From the NCBI GenBank assembly GCA_024742285.1, contig JANSYR010000007.1:124001-188000 (forward strand): DNA of 64,000 nt, given 5' to 3'. The DNA is from a bacterium. Lineage in GTDB: Bacteria > Myxococcota_A > UBA9160 > UBA4427. Shown in pieces: positions 37,021 to 46,011 of this stretch. The position numbers were made by a program, and so were the translations under genes. Positions within the stretch are counted from its first letter, which is position 1; the number at the start of each line of letters is the position of its first letter. The notes under the pieces are model-generated. The model saw only the letters and a list, made by a program, of their open reading frames with translations, had not been told where the DNA came from and made no database searches.

Positions 37021-38484
37021 ATGTCCAAGTGGCACTACGACAGGCTTTCGGCGCAGGACAATTCCTTCCTGCTCTGGGAGAAGACCGGCAACGTGCGGAT
37101 GCACGTGGCCTCGACCAACATCCTCGACATCGGCGCCCTGCGGAACGAGACCGGCGGCGTCGACATCGACCTCGTCCGCCGCGCGACCGAGAGCTACCTC
37201 CATCTCGTTCCGCGCTATCGCCAGCGCCTCTACCAGATTCCCGGGTTCGACCACGCGGTCTGGGTCGACGATCCGCGCTTCGACCTGAACTACCACGTCC
37301 GACACACGTCGCTGCCCAAGCCCGGCACCCTCTCCCAGCTGAAGGACCTCGTGGCCCGGGTCCAGGCGCAGCCCCTCGATCGCAACCGCCCGCTCTGGGA
37401 GACGTGGATCGTCGAAGGCCTCGAGGGGGGCGATCAGTTCGCGATGATCGTGAAGATCCACCACTGCATGATCGACGGCGCCTCCGGCGTCGATCTCGCG
37501 AACATCCAGTTCTCGATCTCGCCGGAGCCCGAGCCGATCGCGGACCCCGTGCCCTTCCAACCGCGTCCGGCGCCGCGAAGACTCGAGCTCTTCCTCGACG
37601 AAGCGAGGCGCACCGTCGGGATCCCGCTCGAGATCGTGCGCGATTTCCGGAGCTTCGTCGCCGAGACCGACGATCTGCGGGAGGACGTGAGTACGCGCGT
37701 CTCGGCGCTGACCCGCCTCTTCGGCATGGGCATGAACGCGGACGACACGCCGATCAACGGACGCCTGGGCCCCCACCGCCGCTTCGACTGGGTCTCGTGT
37801 CGCCTCGACGACCTGAAGGCGATCCGGAAGGGACTCGGCTGCTCGATCAACGACGTCGTGCTCACGATCGTGACCGGCGCCGTCCGCGAATACCTGCGCG
37901 GCAAGGGCGTCGACGTCTCGGCGATCGAGTTCAAGGTCTCGACCCCGGTCTCCGTCCGCAAGGAGGAGGAACGCGGACAGCTCGGCAACAAGGTCTCGTC
38001 CTGGATCATCCCGCTTCCCCTCGACGAGTCCGATCCACGTCGGCAGCTCGAGACCATCCACGAGCTGACCGAGGAGCTCAAGGAGACGAACCAGGCGATC
38101 GGCGTCCAGATGATGAACCAGGTCCAGGAGTGGACGCCCTCCGTCCTCCTCTCCCTCGGCGCCCAGGCGATGTCCGGACCGATCAACACGATCGTCACGA
38201 ACGTGCCGGGCCCACAGATGCCGCTCTACTTCCACGGCGCGCGCGTCCGCGCGATCTATCCTGCGGTCCCCCTCATGCAGGGCATGGGCCTCGGCATCGC
38301 GCTGACCAGCTATGCAGGCACGATGGGGATCGGCTTCAACTGCGACCCCGACATCGTGACCGACGTCGAGCTCTTCATCGCCCGCTTCCGGCAGTCCTTC
38401 GAGAACGTCGCGGCGGCCGCGAAGGTCGAGGTCGGGCCGCTGAGCGAGGACGTGAACGAGATCCACGCGCTGCTCGAGGGCTGA
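37021..38484 (+). CDS. WS/DGAT-type wax ester synthase / diacylglycerol acyltransferase
   Basis: The 487-residue enzyme joins acyl-CoA to a fatty alcohol or diacylglycerol to make wax esters or triacylglycerol for storage. The active-site motif HHxxxDG is present as HHCMIDG (147-153). Other family blocks visible are LNYHVRHTSLP, RNRPLWETWIVEG, VKIHHCMIDGASGVDL and, in the C-terminal domain, TNVPGPQMPLY. ATG 37021 begins MSKWHYDRLSAQD, the typical start with the L-S-x-x-D motif. The gene is followed by a strong hairpin. The presence of one copy suggests neutral lipid storage. Confidence 0.93.
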   Translation: MSKWHYDRLSAQDNSFLLWEKTGNVRMHVASTNILDIGALRNETGGVDIDLVRRATESYLHLVPRYRQRLYQIPGFDHAVWVDDPRFDLNYHVRHTSLPKPGTLSQLKDLVARVQAQPLDRNRPLWETWIVEGLEGGDQFAMIVKIHHCMIDGASGVDLANIQFSISPEPEPIADPVPFQPRPAPRRLELFLDEARRTVGIPLEIVRDFRSFVAETDDLREDVSTRVSALTRLFGMGMNADDTPINGRLGPHRRFDWVSCRLDDLKAIRKGLGCSINDVVLTIVTGAVREYLRGKGVDVSAIEFKVSTPVSVRKEEERGQLGNKVSSWIIPLPLDESDPRRQLETIHELTEELKETNQAIGVQMMNQVQEWTPSVLLSLGAQAMSGPINTIVTNVPGPQMPLYFHGARVRAIYPAVPLMQGMGLGIALTSYAGTMGIGFNCDPDIVTDVELFIARFRQSFENVAAAAKVEVGPLSEDVNEIHALLEG

Positions 38485-38511
38485 CCGCGTCAGCCGGATG
38501 AATCCCTCCCT

Positions 38512-38535
38512 CGCGTCCCCACGCTGGGGGACGCG
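38512..38535 (+). terminator. Hairpin after the WS/DGAT gene
   Basis: CGCGTCCCC (38512-38520) pairs with GGGGACGCG (38527-38535) around a 6-base loop. No T-run follows, but the 9-bp GC stem 27 bp after the stop codon is consistent with a terminator or mRNA 3' end. Confidence 0.5.
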
Positions 38536-38654
38536 GGGACGAAGTGCTCGGCGCCGCCACGCCCCTGCGTTGCGCTCCCTGAGCGGAACCATCCGTTCCC
38601 CCCTCTCCTGCGGAGTCCGGTATCCTCCGCGGGTCGATTCCGGAGAGACCGCCC

Positions 38655-39377
38655 ATGCGCCCGCACCCGCCCGCCCTGCTCCTCGTGTTCGCCCTCGTCC
38701 TCGGCTGCCAGACTCCGACCGAGAGCACCAGCGGCGACGTGCCCCTCGAGACCACCACCTACGCCTACCAGGCCTACGAGCGAGGTGACTGCTCCGAGAT
38801 CGAGCGCAGCGCCGGTCGCGTCTCGCTCGACGACTGGCCGGCGAGCGAGGCCCGATCGTCCTTCCTGCTCGTCGAAGGCTTCTGCGCGGAGCGCGCCGGG
38901 GACGTCGACCGCGCCCGGGAGACCTACCGCCAGCTGCTCCGCGAGGCCCCGCTCTCCTTCGCCTCCGACGATGCCCGCGAACGCCTGCGCGTACTCCGCC
39001 TGCGAGAGAACGATCCGGGGTACGAGGACTGGCTCGCGGATGCCCGCAGCCGGGCGCTCCAGGGCAGCACCGATCGCGAGCCGATCGAGCGCCTGCCCGC
39101 CAGCTACCCGCCGCTCGCTCAGGTCGCCCAGATCGGCGGCTACGCCGTGGTCGAGTTCGGCGTGACACCGCGCGGAGATACGGATGCACCGGTCATCGTG
39201 GACTCGGTGCCCCCGCTTCTCTTCGACGGCGTGGCCCTGCGCGCCGTACGCGAGTGGCGTTATGCCGCCGATGCAGACGGGACGAAGAGCGAGCGACAGG
39301 CGATCCGGCTCGTCTTCAAGCCCGAAGAGGCGCAGTCCCCCGATCTCGGCGCGCCCGTCGAATCGCGCCCGAACTAA
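38655..39377 (+). CDS. Lipoprotein with TonB-like C-terminal domain
   Basis: The 240-residue protein has a lipoprotein signal peptide (PPALLLVFALVLGC, lipobox Cys18). Residues 30-120 look helical and may be TPR-like (ARETYRQLLREAPLSFASDD). The C-terminal 75 residues form a TonB-type fold (YPPLAQVAQIGGYAVVEFGV, FDGVALRAVREWRYAAD). A lipid-anchored TonB-like domain in the periplasm is unlike classical TonB, which spans the inner membrane, so a structural or assembly role is possible. It stands alone. Confidence 0.75.
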   Translation: MRPHPPALLLVFALVLGCQTPTESTSGDVPLETTTYAYQAYERGDCSEIERSAGRVSLDDWPASEARSSFLLVEGFCAERAGDVDRARETYRQLLREAPLSFASDDARERLRVLRLRENDPGYEDWLADARSRALQGSTDREPIERLPASYPPLAQVAQIGGYAVVEFGVTPRGDTDAPVIVDSVPPLLFDGVALRAVREWRYAADADGTKSERQAIRLVFKPEEAQSPDLGAPVESRPN

Positions 39378-39469
39378 CGTTGGCGCTGCCCGGCCCGATG
39401 CGCAGCCCGCCCGGAGCAGTTCGAGCATTCCCTAAGCGGATCGGTCCGCGAGCTGGAAACGGAAACTCC

Positions 39470-40477
39470 ATGCGCTGGCCCTCGGTCGCTTGTCTCGTGC
39501 TCGTAGTCTGGCTCTCCGGTGCGTCGGCGGCGTTCGGAGCTTCCTATCAGAGGACCGATGGGACGACTGTCGATCCGCTTCGACGCGTCCGGGATGGAAC
39601 ACCTCACCCCTATTCGGGGACGGACCTCGCACCCGGAGTGGACCTGCAGGACGCAGGGCTGGGAGGTGCCGACCTGAGAGAGGCTGCTCTTTCCGGAGCC
39701 GACCTGCGACGAGCGGGGCTTGTTGGCACCGACTTTCGGGATGCGGATCTCTCGAATGCCGACCTTCGACAGGCCGCGGGTACGATCATCAGCCTGGAGG
39801 GGGCGGACCTCTCGGGTGCCCAGTTGTCCGGGATGACCGGCTTTTCGTTCCGGATGACCGGGGCGAACGTGCGCGGGGCCACCTGGGTCGACTCGGTCGC
39901 AGATGAAGCTCGGCTTTCTGGCGCCGACTTCTCCTTCGCAGACCTTCGGGGCTGGAATGCCTCGGAAGCCAATATCCGTGGGGCGTCGTTCGTCCAGGCG
40001 AACCTGGACGGAGCTTCGCTTGCGGTGTTCGCCACGGACGCTGACTTCAGTCGCTCGACCCTGCGGGGCGTCTCGATCGCATACATCGATGACACCCAGA
40101 CCACCCTGCGCGGAGCGAGCTTCCGGCAAGCCGACCTGAGTGACGCGTCCTTCTACGCCTACATCGTGGGTGGGGGCCTGCTCGTAGCTCGAATCGACGT
40201 CAACGACACCGACTTCTCCGGAGCCATCCTCGCCAACGCCGTCGGCCTGGAGAACACCATCGGCTCTGCCCTCTACGACGCGAACACCGACTTCACCAGC
40301 GCCTGGTCGGACCTCGGTGCGACTGTCCCCTTCGATCCGGTCGCCGCGGGGTGGACGCTGATCCCTGAGCCGGGAACCGGACTACTGATCGGGTTGGGTC
40401 TGGCGGGACTTACGGCGGGGCAGACGGCGGGACGGCGAAGTCGCTCACCCGTCGGTCTAGCCGAAGGCCTCGCGTAG
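39470..40477 (+). CDS. Secreted pentapeptide-repeat protein with PEP-CTERM anchor
   Basis: The 335-residue protein starts at ATG 39470 with a signal peptide (VACLVLVVWLSGASAAFGA). Residues 50-280 carry many A-D/N-L-x-x pentapeptides (GADLREAALSGADLRRAGLVG), which fold into a right-handed square beta-helix. The C-terminus has IPEPG followed by a hydrophobic stretch (TGLLIGLGLAGLTAG) and Arg residues, a PEP-CTERM sorting signal. It is the second such protein in the window. The last 21 bp overlap the convergent epmC gene. Confidence 0.85.
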   Translation: MRWPSVACLVLVVWLSGASAAFGASYQRTDGTTVDPLRRVRDGTPHPYSGTDLAPGVDLQDAGLGGADLREAALSGADLRRAGLVGTDFRDADLSNADLRQAAGTIISLEGADLSGAQLSGMTGFSFRMTGANVRGATWVDSVADEARLSGADFSFADLRGWNASEANIRGASFVQANLDGASLAVFATDADFSRSTLRGVSIAYIDDTQTTLRGASFRQADLSDASFYAYIVGGGLLVARIDVNDTDFSGAILANAVGLENTIGSALYDANTDFTSAWSDLGATVPFDPVAAGWTLIPEPGTGLLIGLGLAGLTAGQTAGRRSRSPVGLAEGLA

Positions 40478-40963
40478 GGCGTCACGAAAGCGGGCCGCGC
40501 GCTTCGGCAGGCCGTCTTCGAGGAAGCCGGCCCGGGCCGACTCGACCGCGGCCTCGAAGCTCGAACTCGGGCCGACGCCCCCTTCGAGGTTGTCGGCGCT
40601 CAGGTGGAAGTCGAAGGCACAGGCCTCGGAGAAGATCCACTCGAGCGCCTGCGGGCGCGCTTCGACGCGCTCGAACTCGGCCTGCTGGTCGACCGAGCGG
40701 CCGTCCGGCGCGTACCAGTAGCCGTAGTCCTCCCGGCTACGGCGCTCGGCACCGGCGAGGCACCAGTGGGCGACCTCGTGGAGCGCGCTCGCGAAGTAGT
40801 CGGCGCGGTAGACGATGCGATGCGGAGCGGAGGACGGCTCGGGGGACGGCACATAGAGCGGCTCGTCCCCGCCCCCTTCGAGGACGGTCCGGTAGTCGTC
40901 GGCGAAGCACGCCGCGAAGATCTGCTCGAGGGCCGCCGCGCTCGGCTCCAGACGATCAGCCAC
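40457..40963 (-). CDS. epmC: Elongation factor P hydroxylase (EpmC)
   Basis: EpmC hydroxylates the beta-lysylated lysine of elongation factor P, the last step of a modification that helps ribosomes through polyproline stretches. The 168-residue protein has the metal motif His62-Glu63-x2-His66 (LHEVAHWCLAGAERR), followed by the family blocks DYGYWYAPDGR, QQAEFERVEARPQALEW and FHLSADNLEGG. E. coli EpmC is 182 residues. Translation begins at GTG 40963 after a G-rich stretch. The partner genes epmA, epmB and efp are not in the window. It overlaps the 3' end of the PEP-CTERM gene. Confidence 0.93.
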   Translation of the reverse strand: MADRLEPSAAALEQIFAACFADDYRTVLEGGGDEPLYVPSPEPSSAPHRIVYRADYFASALHEVAHWCLAGAERRSREDYGYWYAPDGRSVDQQAEFERVEARPQALEWIFSEACAFDFHLSADNLEGGVGPSSSFEAAVESARAGFLEDGLPKRAARFRDALREAFG

Positions 40964-41066
40964 GCCGCCCCCCCGGAGACGACGTTCGGACCACGGCAGA
41001 AGACATCCAGCGCGACATTCGACTCCCCGCCCCGAAAACGCGTCCGCGGCGCGCGGAACGTAGCGC

Positions 41067-41095
41067 TTGCCAAGATAGAAAAGTCCCTTTAGTAT
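41067..41095 (+). promoter_or_regulatory. Sigma-70-type promoter ahead of the alpha/beta hydrolase gene
   Basis: TTGCCA (41067-41072) and TAGTAT (41090-41095) are separated by exactly 17 bp in a local A/T-rich patch that stands out from the GC-rich background. Transcription would start near 41102, giving a leader of about 56 bases to the GTG at 41158. Confidence 0.65.
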
Positions 41096-41157
41096 TTTTC
41101 GACCCGGCCCCCGAAGTGCGGAGGCGAGGGATCGAGGAAGAGGAATCGAGGAAAGCC

Positions 41158-42174
41158 GTGCCCCCCGACGCCGTTCCGCCTCTGCCCGTCACGCGCGCGA
41201 CCTGGACCTTCGACGTGAGCGACGTCGTCCCGGTCGCGGGTCGCTTCGAGGTGGCCGCGTCGTGGATCGCGCCGACGGATCTCGCGCCGAACACGCCGAT
41301 CACCCTGCTCGTCTGCCTGCCCGGGGGCTTCCTTTCCCGCCGCTACTTCGACCTCGAGTCGGGCGGTGACCGGTCGTACAGCTTCGCCGAAGCGATGGCG
41401 GCGCGGGGCCACGCGGTGCTCGCCTTCGACCACCTCGGGACCGGCGACAGCACGCCGCCATCGCCGGAAGAAGCGGGACTCGAGATCGGCGTGGGCGTGA
41501 TCGCGGCGGCCAATCAGGCCGCCCTCGATGCGGCCCGCGCGCGAATCGAGGCGGGCGACGCGACGAGCGGAACGGCCCCCCTCGAGATCGCGACCACGAT
41601 CGGCGTCGGCCACTCCATGGGCTCGATGCTGACGGTCGAGCAGCAGGCCCTCGCACACCCCTACGACGCGCTGCTGCTCTTCTCCTTCTCGACCGCTGGC
41701 ACCCCGCGCTTCATCGGCCCGGACCTCATGGCCTACGCCGATCAGCCCGAACGCCTGCGACGGGAGATGCCCCAGGTGCTCACCCGGGCGATGGGCGGCC
41801 CCTACCCGCCCCGGGCGAATGGCGTCGAAGAAGATCGCGTCGCGGCCTTCGGCGTGGGCACCGCACCCGCCGACGCCGAAGAGGCGCTGCAGCTCGCCGC
41901 GACCCGGCTGCTCGGCGTGGGCGGCCTCACGTCGATGATCCCCGGCGGCTATGCGCCCGCGGCGCAGAAGATCGACGTGCCCGTCCTGATGGTCTTCGGT
42001 GATCACGATCTCCACGACGACCGCGACACCGCCGACGAGCTGCCCCTGGTGCGCGCGCTCGAGACCTGGCAGCTGGACGACGCGTGGCATTGCCACTTCG
42101 TCGCAAACACACGCGAACGACTCTGGGAGCGCGTAGCGCTCTGGCTGGGCGCACGAAGGGCGTCCCGCGACTGA
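41158..42174 (+). CDS. Alpha/beta hydrolase
   Basis: The 338-residue serine hydrolase has an oxyanion loop CLPGGFLSRRYF (53-64), the nucleophile elbow GVGHSMGS with Ser153, an acid in VFGDHDLHDD and His in DDAWHCHF. The start at GTG 41158 is chosen because GAGGAAA lies just upstream; the frame is open to another GTG at 41116. A strong promoter precedes it and the fused CoA-transferase gene begins 28 bp after it, so they may be one operon in which the hydrolase frees an acid or thioester. Confidence 0.85.
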   Translation: MPPDAVPPLPVTRATWTFDVSDVVPVAGRFEVAASWIAPTDLAPNTPITLLVCLPGGFLSRRYFDLESGGDRSYSFAEAMAARGHAVLAFDHLGTGDSTPPSPEEAGLEIGVGVIAAANQAALDAARARIEAGDATSGTAPLEIATTIGVGHSMGSMLTVEQQALAHPYDALLLFSFSTAGTPRFIGPDLMAYADQPERLRREMPQVLTRAMGGPYPPRANGVEEDRVAAFGVGTAPADAEEALQLAATRLLGVGGLTSMIPGGYAPAAQKIDVPVLMVFGDHDLHDDRDTADELPLVRALETWQLDDAWHCHFVANTRERLWERVALWLGARRASRD

Positions 42175-42201
42175 CGACCCCACGAAGGAAGGATCCCCTC
42201 T

Positions 42202-44709
42202 ATGGCAGGCGTACTCGACGGACTCCGCATCCTCGACCTCACCCGCGGCCTCTCCGGACCGATGGCGACGATGCTCCTCGTCGACCACGGCGCGGACGTC
42301 GTCCGGATCGAAGCCCCGGGCGAAGACCCGCTCCGCGAACAGACCGGCTACAAGGTCTGGAATCGCGGCAAGCGGAGCGCCGTCCTCGACCTGACGGACG
42401 ACACGGACAAGGCGGACTTCCTCGCGCTCGCCGCGCAGGCCGACGTCGTGATCGAGAGCTACGCGCCCGGCAAGGCCGAGGCCCTCGGCGTCGACTACGC
42501 CACGCTGTCGAAGACGAACCCGCGGCTGATCCAGTGCTCGATCACCGGCTACGGCCGCGACAACGCGCACACGGATCGCCCGGGCTACGACGCCCTCGTC
42601 GCCGCGCGGACGGGACTCATGTGGGAGCAGCGCGGCTGGGTCGGCGGCTCGGCGCCGCACCTCGCCGGCAAGCCGCCGATCCACCCCGACTTCGAGGTCG
42701 GCTACGAGAAGCTCCAGGGCCCGCCGCGCGAAGGCCCCCTCTTCTCGGGCTCCCGCTTCCCGAGCCTCGGCGCCGCCTACGCCGCCGCGGTGGGGATCAG
42801 CGCCGCCCTCCGCGCCCGGGAGGTCACCGGCCGCGGCCAGCACGTCGAGACGTCGCTCCTGCAGGGCGCGCTGGCCGCCGGCGTCATGGCCTACGGCGTC
42901 GCCGACGAGCTCGAGGCTCCGTTCTTCCTGTCCTGGATCGGCGACAGCCGCGCGCCCAAGGGCCACTTCGAGTGCAGCGACGGCCGCTGGGTCCACGCCT
43001 GGCCGCCGAACCCTCGATTCATCCTCTCCGCCGCGGAAGGCGACACGCTGAACGCCACGCCGGACCTCACCCTTCGAGAGGATCCCGATCGGATCGGCCT
43101 CGGCGTGGAAGAGATCTTCGTCCTCGACCACTACTGGCAGCCGATGGCCGAGGCGGTCAGGAAGTTCACCGCCGACGAATGGACCGAGGCGGGCGCCCAG
43201 GCCGGCGTCTGCATCCAGAAGGTCTGCTCGCCCGAGGAAGGCCTGACCGATCCGCTCCTCGTGGCGGACGGGATCGTCACCGAGCTCGACGATCCCGAGC
43301 TCGGGCCGATCCGTGCCGCCGGCGTCCTCTTCAACCTCGAGACTTCGCCAGGCGAAGTCCGCGGGCCGGCACCGACCCTCGGTGCCCACACGGAAGAGAT
43401 CCGGGCGGAAGCCGCGGCGGCGACCCCCGCGGCCGCGACGGATACCGGCGCCCGGCTCGCCAAGGGTCCCCTCGACGGGATCCGTGTCCTCGACTTCGGC
43501 CTCGCCGTCGCGGGTCCCTACTGCACGCAGGTCCTGTCGGATCTCGGCGCCGAGGTCATCAAGGTCAACGCCCTCTACGACTGGTACTGGCACTCGAGTC
43601 AGATCGCGATGTGCTGCAACCGCGGCAAGAAGAGCATCGCCATCGACCTGAAGCACGAGCGCGCCCGCGAGGTCCTCGACGAGCTGATCGGGTCCGCCGA
43701 CGTGATCATGCACAACATGCGCTACCCGGCGGCGATCAAGCTCGGCATCGACTACGACTCGCTCAAGGAGCGCTACCCGCGCCTCGTCTACTGCCACACC
43801 CGGGGCTTCGAGCACGGTCCGCGCGAAGGTCTGCCCGGCAACGACCAGACCGGCGCGTGTCTCGCCGGGGTCGAGTGGGAGGACGGCGCCTGCCACCGCG
43901 GCGGAAAGCCGATGTGGTCCCTCACGAACATGGGCGACACCGGCAACGGCTTCCTCGCAGCGATCGCGATCTGCCAGGCGCTCTACGAGCGCGAAAAGAC
44001 CGGCAAGGGACAGTGGTGCGAGACCGCGATCGTCAACGCGCAGCTCTTCAACACGAGCTACGCGGTCGCCAAGCCCGACGGCTCCCCGGTGGAGCGGCCG
44101 CTCCTCGACTCGATGCACCTCGGCTTCTCCGCGGGCGTCCGTCTCTATCCCACGGCGGACGAATGGCTCTGTCTCTCGCTCCTGACGGACGCCCACTGGG
44201 CCTCGCTCGGGGAGGCCCTCGGGCTCGAAGCGCTGCAGCCGGGCGGCGCGCTCGCCAGCGCCGCAGCGCGCAAGGCCGACGACGACGGACTGGCGGCCCT
44301 GATCGAGGCCGCCGTCGCGAACGAGAAGGGGATCGACGTCTTCACGAAGCTCGACCGGGCGGGCGTCCCCTGCGAGCTCGCGATGGGCGACGCCGCGATC
44401 GGCCTCTGGCAGGAGAAGGGCTTGATCGCGAACGAGCTCGTCGCCTCCTACGACCACCGCATGGTCGGCCATCTCGGCCATCCCGGTCTCGCGGTCCAGT
44501 TCAGCGACACGAAGACCGCCGTCCAGGGCGGCCCGCTCCTCGTCGGCGAGCACACCCGCGAGATCCTCTCGGATCTCGGCTTCGACGAGGCGAAGACGGA
44601 GGCGCTCTTCGAGGCGGGCTGCGTCGGGGACGAGACGATCTATCCCGCGCTGGCCAAGGATCCGTCCAAGGTCGCCGCATCGCCCTGGGATCCGGCGGGG
44701 GGTGACTAG
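42202..44709 (+). CDS. Fused two-domain family III CoA-transferase
   Basis: The 835-residue protein contains two complete CaiB/BaiF domains, about 1-400 and 423-835, joined by an Ala/Thr-rich linker (RAEAAAATPAAATDTG). Domain 1 starts LDGLRILDLTRGLSGP and domain 2 starts LDGIRVLDFGLAVAGP. In domain 1 the nucleophile position is Ser188 (FPSLGAAYAAAVGISAAL), while domain 2 keeps Asp579 (MGDTGNGFLAAIAICQAL). So one half should be inactive by the usual mechanism. This mirrors the separate Asn/Asp pair at 29886-32416. The 3' end overlaps the convergent MFS gene by four bases. Confidence 0.9.
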   Translation: MAGVLDGLRILDLTRGLSGPMATMLLVDHGADVVRIEAPGEDPLREQTGYKVWNRGKRSAVLDLTDDTDKADFLALAAQADVVIESYAPGKAEALGVDYATLSKTNPRLIQCSITGYGRDNAHTDRPGYDALVAARTGLMWEQRGWVGGSAPHLAGKPPIHPDFEVGYEKLQGPPREGPLFSGSRFPSLGAAYAAAVGISAALRAREVTGRGQHVETSLLQGALAAGVMAYGVADELEAPFFLSWIGDSRAPKGHFECSDGRWVHAWPPNPRFILSAAEGDTLNATPDLTLREDPDRIGLGVEEIFVLDHYWQPMAEAVRKFTADEWTEAGAQAGVCIQKVCSPEEGLTDPLLVADGIVTELDDPELGPIRAAGVLFNLETSPGEVRGPAPTLGAHTEEIRAEAAAATPAAATDTGARLAKGPLDGIRVLDFGLAVAGPYCTQVLSDLGAEVIKVNALYDWYWHSSQIAMCCNRGKKSIAIDLKHERAREVLDELIGSADVIMHNMRYPAAIKLGIDYDSLKERYPRLVYCHTRGFEHGPREGLPGNDQTGACLAGVEWEDGACHRGGKPMWSLTNMGDTGNGFLAAIAICQALYEREKTGKGQWCETAIVNAQLFNTSYAVAKPDGSPVERPLLDSMHLGFSAGVRLYPTADEWLCLSLLTDAHWASLGEALGLEALQPGGALASAAARKADDDGLAALIEAAVANEKGIDVFTKLDRAGVPCELAMGDAAIGLWQEKGLIANELVASYDHRMVGHLGHPGLAVQFSDTKTAVQGGPLLVGEHTREILSDLGFDEAKTEALFEAGCVGDETIYPALAKDPSKVAASPWDPAGGD

Positions 44710-45965
44710 GCGCTCCGCGTCGCCGCGAGATCCGCGCGATAGGTCCGCGTCGCCATGTAGTAGTGGAAGGCGGCCCACAGCAACAGGGCCTGCATGCACG
44801 CGAGCGAGTAGCGGATGCCTTCCTCGCCGCCGAAGGCGTCGCTCATCAGTCCGCTGACGGCCGGACCGCCACCGTAGCCGAAGAGATTCATGAAGAAGAG
44901 TGCCGTCGCCGCGGCGGTCGCCCGCCGCCGGTCCCCGACCAGCGATTGCGCGACCGCATGCCCCGCGCCGGCGTACATGTAGCTGCCGATCACACCCAGC
45001 GTCAGCCCGACGATCGAGAGCACGACGTTGTCGGTCAGATAGGCCGTCACGGTGAACGGGATCGACGCGACGGCGCCGACACCGAGACAACCGATCCGCC
45101 ATCGGGGGTCGCTCCGGGCCAGACGATCGCCCAGGGAGCCCCCGAGATAGGTGCCGGCCGCTCCTGCGATTCCCGTCACGAGTCCGATGACCAGGCCGGC
45201 CTCTGCGCCCGACAGTCCGTGCACGCGTTGCATGAACGGAAAGTTGAACGTCGCCGTCGCGGCGAGGGTCATCGTCTGGATCGAGAGCGCGAGGAAGTGC
45301 TGGCGAATCGTCGGCGTCGCGAGCAGCTCGCGCACGACCTTCCCCATCGGCTCGACCTCCGCCGTGGGGCTCCGCTCGGGCTCGCGGATGACGAAGAAGG
45401 CGATCGCAGCCACGAGGAGACCGGGCAGACCGACCATGATGAAGACCTGCCGCCACTCGAAGTGATCGGAGAGCCAGCCGCCTCCGGCGAGGCCGACGAA
45501 GATGCCGATCGGGATCGCCATCTGGTAGCTCGAGAGCGCACGTCCGACGCGCTCCGGCGGGAAGCTGTCCGCGAGGATCGACTGCGCCGCAGGGGCGCAG
45601 CCCGCCTCGCCGATGCCGACGCCGACGCGCGCCGCGAAGAGCGTCCAGTAGCCGCGGGCCAGTCCGCACGCCGCGGTCATCATGCTCCAGAAGCTCAGCA
45701 CGGCGACGATCACGTTCCGCCGATTCGCCCGATCCGCGAGCCGACCGAGCGGGAACCCGGCGATCGTGTAGAACACGACGAAGGCGGCACCGACGATGAT
45801 TCCCATGTCGGTATCCGAGAGTCCGAGATCCGTCCGGATCGGCTCGATCAGCACGCTCATGATCTGGCGATCGAGCTGGCTCATCACGTTGACGGCGATG
45901 AGCATGCCGAGCGAGACGTAGGCGACCCGCCGGCGGTCACCTACGAATTCGGCTTCCGAGAGCAT
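44706..45965 (-). CDS. MFS transporter
   Basis: The 419-residue protein is a 12-helix major facilitator. The loop 2-3 signature is GFPLGRLADRANRRNVIV (about 91-108), and Asp in VMSQLDRQIMSVLIEP marks helix 1 as in the spinster/sugar-phosphate-like groups. A second-half equivalent, GSLGDRLARSDPRWR, is also present. It converges on the fused CoA-transferase gene and precedes, on the same strand, the acyl-CoA dehydrogenase, so it may import the acid that those enzymes use; this is inference from position. Confidence 0.92.
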   Translation of the reverse strand: MLSEAEFVGDRRRVAYVSLGMLIAVNVMSQLDRQIMSVLIEPIRTDLGLSDTDMGIIVGAAFVVFYTIAGFPLGRLADRANRRNVIVAVLSFWSMMTAACGLARGYWTLFAARVGVGIGEAGCAPAAQSILADSFPPERVGRALSSYQMAIPIGIFVGLAGGGWLSDHFEWRQVFIMVGLPGLLVAAIAFFVIREPERSPTAEVEPMGKVVRELLATPTIRQHFLALSIQTMTLAATATFNFPFMQRVHGLSGAEAGLVIGLVTGIAGAAGTYLGGSLGDRLARSDPRWRIGCLGVGAVASIPFTVTAYLTDNVVLSIVGLTLGVIGSYMYAGAGHAVAQSLVGDRRRATAAATALFFMNLFGYGGGPAVSGLMSDAFGGEEGIRYSLACMQALLLWAAFHYYMATRTYRADLAATRSA

Positions 45966-46011
45966 GGCCGGGATTTCAGCCCGAAAGGGGCGTCACCGCA
46001 ATGGCGAACGC

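Noticed and set aside
36856-39189. 777-residue minus-strand frame
   Set aside because: It crosses the WS/DGAT gene and a strong hairpin and has no recognisable domain, while the plus strand encodes HHCMIDG and other motifs.
41089-45669. 1526-residue minus-strand open frame
   Set aside because: It is antisense to the hydrolase, the fused CoA-transferase and part of the MFS gene. Its translation is low-complexity Arg/Gly/Asp/Val-rich text with no motif, the usual effect of high GC on the opposite strand.
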